Below are positions 28,548 through 37,840 of a stretch of 64,000 nt of DNA, piece after piece. The position numbers were made by a program, and so were the translations under genes. Position 1 is the stretch's first letter. Each line of letters begins with the position of its first letter. Source of the stretch: Mycosarcoma maydis (lineage: Eukaryota > Basidiomycota > Ustilaginomycetes > Ustilaginales); assembly GCF_000328475.2 (NCBI RefSeq), contig NC_026485.1:62001-126000 (forward strand), read 5' to 3'. The notes under the pieces were generated by a model. That model was not told where the DNA came from. It worked only from the letters and a program-made list of their open reading frames with translations, and searched no databases.

Positions 28548-31500
28548 TCACAGGCAGAACAACTTGTTGCCCTTCCTCTTGCTGACTTCCTCCAATCTCG
28601 CCTCCAACGCCTTTCTCGCCCTTTCCTTGGCCTGCCTCTCCTCCTCGATTTTGCTCTCATATCCCTGCTTCTCGAGCATCACGCTGTTCCGCACATTTTC
28701 CACCTCGGACTGTGCCGAGTTGAGCTGTGTGCGCATCGCGTTGGCTTCCTCTGCGTACCTCTCCCTCTCACGTGTCACCTCGGCCAACTGAACGCGGCTT
28801 TTTCGCAGATTGCGCTCGCTGTCGTTGAGCGCAGCTTCGAGCGTGGCGACGAGATCGATGTTAGCCTGAAGGTCGGCTTCGCAGTGATTAAGCTGTTTGG
28901 CCAGGTTCTTAATTTCCTCGGCTTGTTCCGACAGTAGCCGCGTGAGCTTGACGTCCGGTCCAACTCCTAGTCCGTTGGCCGCGACGTGGCTCGCGGGCGA
29001 GTGAGCAGAGGTGATTGATGATGAGCGCGTGATCAGTCCCGCGCCCATATTACCTGGCGAATCGGGACGCGTCATGAGTGACGACGTGGATGTGCGGTGG
29101 CCAGCAGAAGAGCGCACCGCTGTCGGGCCACCAGCCGGTGTAGGCGGCGGAGGCATGTTGGGCGGGGGGGTCGGCGGCGGAGGCTTGACCGATCCCAAGC
29201 TTGGGCGCGAGTGTCGAAGATCCGCCGTGCTGTACGCTTCGTAGTCCGATGTTCGACGCGTGCCAAGCGATGAACGTGTGCCATTGGTGAGCGATGTGTG
29301 AGACGAAGCTACAGCCGCAGCCGCAGTCGCAGCATCGTGCTCGCTCTGACTCTGTTGTCCGAAACTTCCACTGCCGTGCGAGCGGACCGATCGCGTCTCG
29401 GACGTCGCCAGACGCAGCTGTAGATCTTTGACCGCCTGTTCTTGACGAGCGCAATCGTCTCTTGCCGCCTGTAGCTCGGCTTTGAGTTTCGACATGTCAC
29501 CACGAGTCTTGGACAGCATCGACTTGTGCGACTCGAGCTCGCGCTTCAGTGCGGCATCTGCAGGACTGGGTGTAGCTGCATTCCGAGGAGAATTTGCACT
29601 CGCCACGCTGGAGGTATTCTGCTGCTGTGCTTCCGACTCCTGTCGCGTCGTCTCGATCTCGATCAGCAGCTGATCCCGCTCGTCTTGCACTTCCGTTAGC
29701 GCAGCTTCGAGTGTCACTAGTGCATCGCTCGTATCGTTCAGCTCGGCGCGCAGCGTCTCAACCTCGTGCGGGTCAATATCGATCTTGGCCAGCAAATCCT
29801 GGTGCTTGGCGTAAAGTTCTTCGTACGCACGTCGTGTCTCGTCGCGGTCGCCAGTGACAATCTGCAGATCCAGCAGGCTCCGTTCGAGCTTGGAGGCATG
29901 TTGAGCTCTGAGCTGTTCCAGAGTGCTTCCGTGTTCTGCTTGAAGAGCGGCCAGTTGCTTCTCTGCCTCCGAGGCGGTGCTGGAATGCTCGCTCTGGAGC
30001 GCGTTAAGCGCTGCCGCGTGTTTGGCTGCTGCAACTGTTTCAGCTTCACGTGTTGCTACAGACAGTGCCGTGAGGTGCTGCGCTTCAAGCTCCACCTTGA
30101 CTTGCTCCAGAGCCTTAGCATGACTGTCTCGCAGAGCTTGCAGCTGTGCGTCGTGGTCCTGTTTGACAGCTTGCAAATTCTGCTTTGATTCTGCTTCAAG
30201 GTTGGCCAATTTCGCCTCGTGCTCAGCTACGATGCTCTGATGGCGCGCCGCCTGTGCTTCTAACGCCTGGGAAAGAGTAGTTTCGTGTTGCTTGTTGATC
30301 TGCTCGATCTCCTGAGCGTGATCTTGATCATCCTCGGCATCACCAAAGCCACCAGGAATCGATCTCGTCGATGCGAGAGCCGGAAGCGTGCTGAGAGTCT
30401 CTGTGTGCAGTTGTTTCAGTTGTTCGAGGCTGGATTGGTGCTCTTGCCTGAGGCTTTCGATCTCGGCTGCGTGCTTCTGCTTGAGCCGCTCAAGTTCCGC
30501 ACCACTTGCAATGTCGGCTGAATCTTGCTCGGCGACCGTGACGGCATTCAGCTCATCAGCGAGGCTGCGAACGCTTCCGGAGCTGGCTTCCTTTGACGAA
30601 GTTTGTTCAGACTTGGCTGCGAGCTGGGCTCGCAATTCCTCGATCTCGAGCGACATATTGGCCATCTGGTCTCGCGACAGAGCCTCGAGTGTCTCGTTCT
30701 GCTTTCGAAGCGCGGAAAGCTCAGTCGACATGGACTCGACCATTTCACGGTGCTCGGTCTCTTTACGCGCCATGGACCGCATCAGGTTGTCGAGCACCAT
30801 GGTACCGTTTGTGTCGGTGTTGGAGTTGTCCGGGGCGCCTCTCGCCATCACCTGGCGAATAGCTTCAAGCTCCTCTTCTGTGGCAGGTGTCAGTGCGTCT
30901 GCTTCACCACCGTTGACAGCAGCATGAGTAGGGGCAAGGCGTGTCTGTCCCTCGTCCACGGCGTTTGCTGCACTGCCGTCTTCCTTGGAAGCTGTAAGTG
31001 CTGCTTTGGAAGGCGAAGCAGCGTTACTTGCCACCATTGACTGTCTTTGACTACGGAGAGACACCTCGAGAGCCTGGATCTCGTCGTCGCGATCCTTGAG
31101 AGCCTCCTGCAGACGCATCGTCTCTTTCTCAAGGGAAGCCACTTTGCGTTCATAGTTGGCCGGCGAATCTACTTCGAAGGCTTTGAGCGTAGGCGACGGC
31201 GGAACAGAGCCAGTCAATGAGAGCGGTCGTGGACCTCTGGTCTGCGAAAGCTGCGGAGGCAAGGCCGATGCAAAGTCCAGCGACGAAGACTGCGAGATCG
31301 ATCGAGTACGACCGTGAGCGAGCGGTGAGATGCCCGTGGACCTCGTTCCGTCGCTCTTGTTGTACCCTAAAAAAGAACCTGACGAGCGACGAGTGAGGCG
31401 GCTGGATGGACTGGGCGTCTGTCGATTCGTGGTTTCGATGAGCAGGCTGCCGGGGCGCCGGCTCGATAGGCTTCGCTGCTGTGAATTATTGCTGCGACTG

Positions 31501-34394
31501 GGATTCTGTGGAGGCTGATTTTCGTCTCCTTGTGAGTCAAGCACCTCGAGCTGCTCGTCTTCGCCAGCGTCTTTGTCGAGTTGAAACGGGTCGGGTTCCG
31601 TGCTGGAAGGGACGCCGCCATTGAGCTTGAGCTCGGTGAGCTGCGAGTTGAGATCATTTATTTCGGCGAGTGACTCCTTGTACTTTTGCTTGGTCAGCTC
31701 GAGGTCTGTACGGATGCTAGACTCGGAGTCGCGGACCGCGCGCATTTCTTCCTGCAGACTATTGAGGCGATCTTGTAGCTCTTTTGTTGACGAGTCGGGT
31801 TCCGTCGATGAAGACGACGCTGATGCATCAGCAACTGCTTTCTCTGTGGTGCCTGCGCCTTCGTGATTGCCGTTAGTGGAAGCGGTCAGAACTGCGCCAC
31901 CAGCCGCTACACCCGCAGCAGCAGCAGCAGCAGCAGCCAGCTGCATCTCTTTGAAGCGCTGTGAGAGCGACTTGTTTTCCTTTTCGTGTGCGTCGCTGAC
32001 CTTGGAGAGCTGCTCGTGCTGCGCTGTAAGGCTGTCGAAGCGCACAGCGAGATCTTGGTGCTTGGAGGTGGCGTCTGCAAGACGAGCCTCGAGCTGACGG
32101 ACATCGCTGGTCTTAGCCTCGAGCTCGGCAGCCATGGCGCGGGTCTCTTGGCCATTGTCGAGCAGCTCGAAGCGTGACAACAAGTTGCGGTAGTCTTGAT
32201 CGCGTGACTCGAGACTCGTCTCGATCTGTGCAATTTTTCGAGACAAGGTGGCTACCGACTCGTCCGAGGAAGCCAGCTTGGCCTCGAGGTCGCGAATGTA
32301 CTGCTCGGATGAGGTCTCGACCTGTTTGAGACGCGCGATCTCCTTATGCAGCTCGGCCAGAACGGCGGAATCGGTATCTCCGCGCGCGCCGATGGTCTCG
32401 ATTCTAGCTTCTAGCTCGCGTGCATAGACGTTGGCAGACAACTCGCGTTCTTGGAGTTTACTGAGACGTGACTGCAGTTCGGCTACAGTGGCCTCTTTCT
32501 CGTCGAGCTCTGCGCCAATGATGTCGAGCTGGCTGGACTGCTGCTCGATTTGGGCCTCACGCTCGTTGGCGATGTCTTCGACGTAGGCGAGCGCTGCTTT
32601 GGTGAGATTGAGCTGACCCTCGAGAGCATCGATGGACTTTTCGTATTCGACAATGATGGGCTCGGCGGCGCGGAAAAAGTCGTCTTCGGTGTCGCCCTGC
32701 TTTGAGGGGTCGAGCTCTGTGCGCAGCTTGGTGACCTCTGCGGTGAGCTGGCTGTGCTTTTGGCTGAGGGCAGCGTACTTGTCCTGCCAGGCGAGGATCT
32801 CGCGTTGGGCGGTGCGGGTGGCATCCTTGTTGCGAGGGTTGTCGAGGTCGACGGTGCCCTTGCTGACGGCTTTGATGATGCTGAGTTCCTTGCGAAGGCG
32901 TTGGACGAGCGTCTGGAGGTAGTCGACGTCGTCCCAGCCTACCTCGACCTCGTTGAGTTCGGCCTTGTTCTTGATGTTGCGTGCGCGGTTAGCGTACTGC
33001 AGGGTGTTGACGGTCTCACTGACGTTGTATTCGGTGGGCGAAACGCAGGCGATCATGAGTGTATGTGCATTGCCACCGAGGCTGTCTTGGAGCAGGCGCG
33101 TGAGCTTGCTGTCGCGATAAGGGATGTGGGTGGCACGCTTGGCCTTTGCAGGATCGCCGAGCGCCGAGATGACGTTGCCGAGCGCATGGAGACCCGAGTT
33201 GATCGAGATGCCCTCCTTGACACGCTCACCCTGAGCTGCAGTACGCTTGAGCCGCTCGGAACCGGCGAGGTCGACAAAGTGGAACTTGCTGCTCACTGTG
33301 ACCCACTCGCCGTCGGCTGAGGAGCTACTGGTGGACTCGTCGGCGACATCGCCGTGCCCACTGGCCGGACGAAGTGAGATGGAAGAGTTACGGCCGCCGA
33401 GAGCAGGAATGCCGCTGGGCGTTCTGCGGCCCAACGAAGGCGAAGCGACACGACCGGCCACGGGGATGCCCGAGGCACGAGATAGACTCGAGACAGACCT
33501 TGCGGCGGGGGTGGATCGACCACCGAAGCTGGAGGGAGGCGCCGCGCTAGGAGGTGGACCGGATCCGACCCATTTTTTCTGAGTGAGGGTGATGGAGAAG
33601 ATGGCGTGCGAACGGGAGGATTGGGCGTTCATGTCGGTCTCGTTGGTCCTGCGCACGGAGCTGCCCTGAAGGAGGTAGGTCATGACTTGAGCGACGTTGG
33701 CGACCTTGACTTCGCGCAAGCCGCTCCAGATGATCTGGCCGTTCTTGCCCTCGCGAATCTGAACGTGGGGTCTAGCGTCGCCATCGACGGCATCGCCAAG
33801 CAGGTCGATGAGGTCCTCATTGTAGATCTCGATGAAGCTGACCTTGGCGGTGTACTGAGTGGTGGAAGACTTGGTTTGGCGCATAGCGGAAAAGATGCGA
33901 GCGACGGCGCGAGGGATGATGCCCATCTGTGGATCGGGAGAGCGACCTGCGACGAGAGCTTCGTAGTCGACGTCATCGTTGGCGGCGGTTCCCATGGTGT
34001 ACGATTTTCCGCTAGAAGTTTGTCCATAAGCGAGAATGGTGACGTTGTAGCCCTCGATGAAGCGGTCGATCAAGGGTTCTGCTACTGAAAAGATCTCTGA
34101 CTGGCCGTCTGCGGGGGAAAAGACGCGGTCAAAGCTGAATGCCTGGCGCTTGTCGCGAGAGGCAGCCGAGGAGGAGGCGGTACTGGCACCGGCACCGGCA
34201 CCGGCACCAGCTGGAGGAGCCGAGCCTGGTTCGACGGTGACACTGGTATTGGAGGTAGCGGAGAGGATCGACTTTTGCCATCTTGGCGGGATGTTGGACT
34301 GATCTGCGTTGGTGACGGGGCGGATTCGAACGGCGACCTGAACCGAAGTAGTATTGGGCGTGGAGGAGCCACTGGGATCGCGGGTCCTCAACAT
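28548..34394 (-). CDS. KIN4: Kinesin-4 family motor (chromokinesin-like)
   Basis: 1948 residues from the ATG at 34394, single exon. The N-terminal motor has VQVAVRIRP near 18, P-loop GQTSSGKS at 124-131, NAQSSRSHAIF, VDLAGSERLKRTAAQGERVKEGI and the neck NRARNIKNKAELNEVE. The neck sequence and the motor followed directly by long coiled coil point to kinesin-4 (KIF4/KIF21-like), plus-end motors that control microtubule dynamics. An insert of about 105 residues, rich in S, G and R, splits the motor between the SSRSHAIF strand and the DLAGSER strand. A GGCACC repeat codes for GAGAGAGA near residue 65. About 500-1900 is mostly coiled coil with disordered S/T-rich breaks (about 940-1090 and 1700-1800). 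Ends GNKLFCL. Confidence 0.92.
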   Translation of the reverse strand: MLRTRDPSGSSTPNTTSVQVAVRIRPVTNADQSNIPPRWQKSILSATSNTSVTVEPGSAPPAGAGAGAGASTASSSAASRDKRQAFSFDRVFSPADGQSEIFSVAEPLIDRFIEGYNVTILAYGQTSSGKSYTMGTAANDDVDYEALVAGRSPDPQMGIIPRAVARIFSAMRQTKSSTTQYTAKVSFIEIYNEDLIDLLGDAVDGDARPHVQIREGKNGQIIWSGLREVKVANVAQVMTYLLQGSSVRRTNETDMNAQSSRSHAIFSITLTQKKWVGSGPPPSAAPPSSFGGRSTPAARSVSSLSRASGIPVAGRVASPSLGRRTPSGIPALGGRNSSISLRPASGHGDVADESTSSSSADGEWVTVSSKFHFVDLAGSERLKRTAAQGERVKEGISINSGLHALGNVISALGDPAKAKRATHIPYRDSKLTRLLQDSLGGNAHTLMIACVSPTEYNVSETVNTLQYANRARNIKNKAELNEVEVGWDDVDYLQTLVQRLRKELSIIKAVSKGTVDLDNPRNKDATRTAQREILAWQDKYAALSQKHSQLTAEVTKLRTELDPSKQGDTEDDFFRAAEPIIVEYEKSIDALEGQLNLTKAALAYVEDIANEREAQIEQQSSQLDIIGAELDEKEATVAELQSRLSKLQERELSANVYARELEARIETIGARGDTDSAVLAELHKEIARLKQVETSSEQYIRDLEAKLASSDESVATLSRKIAQIETSLESRDQDYRNLLSRFELLDNGQETRAMAAELEAKTSDVRQLEARLADATSKHQDLAVRFDSLTAQHEQLSKVSDAHEKENKSLSQRFKEMQLAAAAAAAAGVAAGGAVLTASTNGNHEGAGTTEKAVADASASSSSTEPDSSTKELQDRLNSLQEEMRAVRDSESSIRTDLELTKQKYKESLAEINDLNSQLTELKLNGGVPSSTEPDPFQLDKDAGEDEQLEVLDSQGDENQPPQNPSRSNNSQQRSLSSRRPGSLLIETTNRQTPSPSSRLTRRSSGSFLGYNKSDGTRSTGISPLAHGRTRSISQSSSLDFASALPPQLSQTRGPRPLSLTGSVPPSPTLKAFEVDSPANYERKVASLEKETMRLQEALKDRDDEIQALEVSLRSQRQSMVASNAASPSKAALTASKEDGSAANAVDEGQTRLAPTHAAVNGGEADALTPATEEELEAIRQVMARGAPDNSNTDTNGTMVLDNLMRSMARKETEHREMVESMSTELSALRKQNETLEALSRDQMANMSLEIEELRAQLAAKSEQTSSKEASSGSVRSLADELNAVTVAEQDSADIASGAELERLKQKHAAEIESLRQEHQSSLEQLKQLHTETLSTLPALASTRSIPGGFGDAEDDQDHAQEIEQINKQHETTLSQALEAQAARHQSIVAEHEAKLANLEAESKQNLQAVKQDHDAQLQALRDSHAKALEQVKVELEAQHLTALSVATREAETVAAAKHAAALNALQSEHSSTASEAEKQLAALQAEHGSTLEQLRAQHASKLERSLLDLQIVTGDRDETRRAYEELYAKHQDLLAKIDIDPHEVETLRAELNDTSDALVTLEAALTEVQDERDQLLIEIETTRQESEAQQQNTSSVASANSPRNAATPSPADAALKRELESHKSMLSKTRGDMSKLKAELQAARDDCARQEQAVKDLQLRLATSETRSVRSHGSGSFGQQSQSEHDAATAAAAVASSHTSLTNGTRSSLGTRRTSDYEAYSTADLRHSRPSLGSVKPPPPTPPPNMPPPPTPAGGPTAVRSSAGHRTSTSSLMTRPDSPGNMGAGLITRSSSITSAHSPASHVAANGLGVGPDVKLTRLLSEQAEEIKNLAKQLNHCEADLQANIDLVATLEAALNDSERNLRKSRVQLAEVTRERERYAEEANAMRTQLNSAQSEVENVRNSVMLEKQGYESKIEEERQAKERARKALEARLEEVSKRKGNKLFCL
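34185..34208 (-). repeat. GGCACC hexamer repeat within kinesin-4
   Basis: Four tandem GGCACC units (plus strand) that code for alternating Gly-Ala in the motor domain. Likely variable in length between strains. Confidence 0.8.
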
Positions 34395-34759
34395 GGCTGA
34401 CGAGAAGTGATGTATGTTGATAGGGAGGGCCGGGCCGGCGACCCTGTGCGAGCCGATAGGGAGGAAAAGATTGTGATGGAGAGAGGTAAGCAGACAGAGC
34501 AGTTTTGTATCGGTAAAGGCCGAGGACAGGAGAGGTTGCTTGCTAGGCTTTGCAGGCACGCTGGTGGATTGGGTGGGCTGTAGGAAACGCGGTGCGGGTT
34601 TGCTGCTTGGAATGGTGCTTGCGGATGCAGCTAGAAGACGGCGGATAACGACGGTGGCAAGAGGCAGCGTGTGGGTTCCGAGAGTGTGCAGCGCAGCGAG
34701 AGTGACTAGCCCTTTTGATGTAGTGCTAAGTGTGTAGGATGACTATGACCAAGTTATTG

Positions 34760-34768
34760 ACAAAGGGA
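34760..34768 (+). promoter_or_regulatory. Pheromone response element (ACAAAGGGA), single copy
   Basis: Exact ACAAAGGGA, 366 bases upstream of the kinesin-4 ATG. A lone copy, so weaker than the cluster at 245-583. Confidence 0.3.
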
Positions 34769-35828
34769 AGATCAGAGTAAACGAGACGAGATCGGAATGA
34801 GATTAACTTGTACCATTCGTCCGTTCGTGATTCGTGAATCTTTAGCGTACGATGGTGATACAGTCACGAGTCGTGGGTGGTGAGTGGCGCGCCAGCCAGT
34901 CGGAGCGTAATCACGATTGACGATTCGCGATTCTTGCTTGCAACGATAACTTAACCCGAAGTTAGATGCGGTTTGCGACCCAACTTAGCGCCAAAACAAA
35001 TCACGAGTCGTGACTGCACACACAGCAAAGTCTCTCAGTCACGAGTCGTTAGCACGCAACCGGGACCCAAGCGAAGAGAACCAGGGAAGCGCGCGCGCAC
35101 TCACCCACACACTCGCTCTTAGAGTGCGTTGGATTCACTGATTCGTGATTCCTGCTAACTTATTCACAAGTTACTCGTGAATATTCAACAGAATCAAACA
35201 GAGTCAGGGCGTAAAACACGAAAAAGAGAGCTTAAATCGTGAATATCGCGAATCACGAATCGTGAATGCGCTGGCCATCTTCGCGCTTGATTATTCATAA
35301 TTATGAATAGGTCGCAAGCGTGGCTGCATCGGGAACGAGACCGAAACTGATAACGTTAGTCGGAGTTTTGCGTCGTGAGTCGCGAGTGTCGGTGTGAATT
35401 CCAAGAAGAAAGTGGACACGTTCAACAGACCTACGGTAAGAGACTTGAGAGGTGAGAGAGGCGAGGGCATGGCGCCACTATGGGTCTTGGCAGTCGTCAC
35501 ACTCGTGACTGTCGCGCCTGGATCGATGCGAAGCTGCTGGAAATCACGCATCGTGGATCGTGATTCGTGAATTCCTGATTGACAGCACAGCAGTCGTGAG
35601 TCACGAGTCGTAAGTAGCCGCCGCAAACTGAGCATGTACTTTTCTTTCACCTTGGTGCTTGTTTCTCTTTGCAGCGGTCCATTCGGCTTCGTGCTTGGGC
35701 TTGGTCTGTGTTGTGGCACTCTGTTCTGTTCCATGTTCGGCCCGTCTGACGCGCGTCGAGCCAAAGCGCAGCCCACCCCCCGACCAGCTTACCAAGCGAG
35801 GCTAGCTTGGCTGGATCATTACGCGAGA

Positions 35829-35877
35829 CCACGAACCACGAACCACGAACCACGAACAACGAACAACGAACAACGAA
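35829..35877 (+). repeat. Tandem array of variant heptamers CCACGAA and CAACGAA
   Basis: Four perfect copies of CCACGAA followed directly by three perfect copies of CAACGAA, 49 bp in all. The period of seven and shared ACGA core tie it to the TTCACGA family, but the flanking three bases differ. Confidence 0.9.
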
Positions 35878-36230
35878 TGATGAATTGTGAACCTTGCACA
35901 TCTCTGTCACGTCTCTCACACTCGCGGCGCGCCCAGACGTGCAGCTAAGCGCGCGAGCGTGTGGGCGGTTCGTGTTCCACGTTCCGTGTTCCGTGTACAC
36001 GGCATTTTTGGGCTAGCTGTTAAGTCGTGCTTCTTGGAACACCTCCGGCAGACAACACCTTGCCGAGTAACCGGTGCAAGATGCTGTGTACGTGTAGACA
36101 GTTGGACAGCTCTTGGATAAGTTACCAAGAGTGTGGGGAAGCACATACATACTGCGCGTCTCTGTGTTTGGCTACTGTCAGCCATCTCATCGACTCACTC
36201 AATCCACTTGCATTTCTGCACGTATTCATC

Positions 36231-37199
36231 ATGTCAGGTTGGACGCCCATCAACCCGCATCCTCGCATCAGCGATATCGACGTCGCCAACTTTGACTACG
36301 CCACGTATCCATGGCAGGACATCAAAGTGGATCTGCATCCCAATGGTGTCGCGGTGCTCTACCTGGACCGTCCGTCTCAGTACAACACGCTTACCGGTCC
36401 GATGTCGTACTCGATCGTCTTTGCGTTTGAGCTATTTGACGCTGACGATCGAGTCAAAGTGGCTATCATCACGGGTGGCGGTGGCAAAGTATTCTGCGCT
36501 GGCGCGTACCTCGCACAGGGTTTCGGTGCTATTGCCGATCATGCACAGGGACACCGCGACGGTGGTGGACAGATGGGATTGGCCATCTTGCGCTGCAGAA
36601 AACCGTCGATCGCCGCTATCAACGGCAACGCGATTGGAATTGGTATCACCATGACGCTCAGCTGTGATTTCAGGCTGATCGCCGAAAACGCCAAGGTGGC
36701 CATTCCATTTGTACAACGAGGCATCGCCATGGAGGCGTGCTCTTCGTACCTGCTACCCAGACTCGTCGGTGTATCCAAAGCCATGGACATGGTCCTCACC
36801 GGAGACGTGCGCTCTCCCAAGGACGAGAGTTACATGGCGCTCTGGACGCGTTCACCGCTACCGCAAGACCAGGTGCTTCCCGAATCGCTCAAGCTAGCCG
36901 AAAAGCTCGCCAAAAACAGTAGCGTCTCAATGGCACTCTGCAAAGCGCAGCTATGGCGACAGCTGAATTCGCCCGAAGACGCGCACCTCCTGGAGAGTCA
37001 GGCAATCTGGGAAACGTCCAGGCTGGATGGCCTCGAGGGCGTCAAGAGCTTTCTTGACAAGAGAACGCCCGAGTTCCCGGGAACCATGGGCGATCTCCAA
37101 AGGTTTGCCTTTTGGCCGTGGTGGACGCAGGCCGATGTGTCGCTCTACCCTCGAGGTCCAGAGTCACTTCGCGCCGCTGCAGCTAAGAGCAAGTTGTAA
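36231..37199 (+). CDS. Peroxisomal enoyl-CoA hydratase/isomerase
   Basis: 322 residues from the ATG at 36231. Crotonase fold: VAVLYLDRPSQYNTLTGPM, VKVAIITGGGGKVFCAGAYL (oxyanion-hole loop), then KPSIAAINGNAIGIGITMTLSCDFRLIA and AKVAIPFVQRGIAMEACSSYLLPRLVG, where the glutamate in AMEACSS is at the usual catalytic position. The C-terminus is AKSKL, a canonical PTS1 peroxisomal targeting signal. Predicted role is hydration or isomerisation of acyl-CoA thioesters in the peroxisome; the exact substrate is open. The same family includes enzymes of siderophore side-chain synthesis, but no partner genes are nearby. Convergent with the NC2 beta gene. Confidence 0.88.
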   Translation: MSGWTPINPHPRISDIDVANFDYATYPWQDIKVDLHPNGVAVLYLDRPSQYNTLTGPMSYSIVFAFELFDADDRVKVAIITGGGGKVFCAGAYLAQGFGAIADHAQGHRDGGGQMGLAILRCRKPSIAAINGNAIGIGITMTLSCDFRLIAENAKVAIPFVQRGIAMEACSSYLLPRLVGVSKAMDMVLTGDVRSPKDESYMALWTRSPLPQDQVLPESLKLAEKLAKNSSVSMALCKAQLWRQLNSPEDAHLLESQAIWETSRLDGLEGVKSFLDKRTPEFPGTMGDLQRFAFWPWWTQADVSLYPRGPESLRAAAAKSKL

Positions 37200-37402
37200 A
37201 GTGTCGCGCATCGGTGACGCTGCTTCCATCACGCTGCAAATTCGCTATGCGCTTTCCCATCGCTACACAGACACGTGTGCTCGTCGTAAGGCGCACATCC
37301 CTCGGTTACTCTCGCTACTCGCGTGCTCGTCTTGACATAACTTACTCTTACAATTTCACAAAGATAACCCGCACGCGCAACTTGCGCGTTGCACATTCAC
37401 GA

Positions 37403-37840
37403 TTAATTTGAAGCTTCAAACCTAGCCTTGCTGGCGGCAAACAGGAGTTCTTGCTGCTTTTGCAACTCCTCCTCGCTCAACCCGCTCTGTTCCATTCGGC
37501 TTGTTTTGCGCTCTCGATCCTTCTGCGCCGCCTTGTGTTCCGAAAGTACGCTTTTCGCCTCTTGGATGAATGCCGGAAAGCCGAGATCGTCGAGCGCCTT
37601 GAGTACGTGTTCGGGCGCGATCGTCTTTTTCGAGTCCTTCTCGCATACCTCGTTGGATTCGGACGAGAGCAGGTGGATAAACTCGACGCAGCATTCGATC
37701 AGTAGGTCGCGCGTGTCTTTCGAGCAGCTCACGTCTTTCGGTAGCATCTCGCTGATCAGTTTTTGCACGGTAGCTTTGGGCAGCGACAGTTCGTCATCAG
37801 CAGCCCCTGCGCCAGATGAAAAGTGCTCGTCATCTGACAT
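37403..37840 (-). CDS. NCB2: NC2 beta / Dr1 transcription regulator
   Basis: 145 residues from the ATG at 37840. Histone-fold domain of the CBF/NF-Y B type: LSLPKATVQKLISEMLPKDV, CSKDTRDLLIECCVEFIHLLSSESNEVCEKDSKKTIAPEHVLKALDDLGF. This spacing is that of Dr1, which pairs with NC2 alpha and binds TBP on DNA to inhibit or reshape preinitiation complexes. The C-terminal helix is charged (AAQKDRERKTSRMEQS) with a QKQQ stretch. The frame continues upstream without ATG, so the family start is unambiguous. Confidence 0.93.
   Translation of the reverse strand: MSDDEHFSSGAGAADDELSLPKATVQKLISEMLPKDVSCSKDTRDLLIECCVEFIHLLSSESNEVCEKDSKKTIAPEHVLKALDDLGFPAFIQEAKSVLSEHKAAQKDRERKTSRMEQSGLSEEELQKQQELLFAASKARFEASN

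Larger units (their letters stand above)
34395..36230. other. Divergent promoter region, kinesin-4 and enoyl-CoA hydratase
   Basis: 1836 nt without a credible gene. It contains one ACAAAGGGA, numerous dispersed heptamer motifs (34827-34840, 34915-34935, 35235-35270, 35555-35576, 35594-35612) and a perfect 7-unit array at 35829-35877. Confidence 0.7.
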
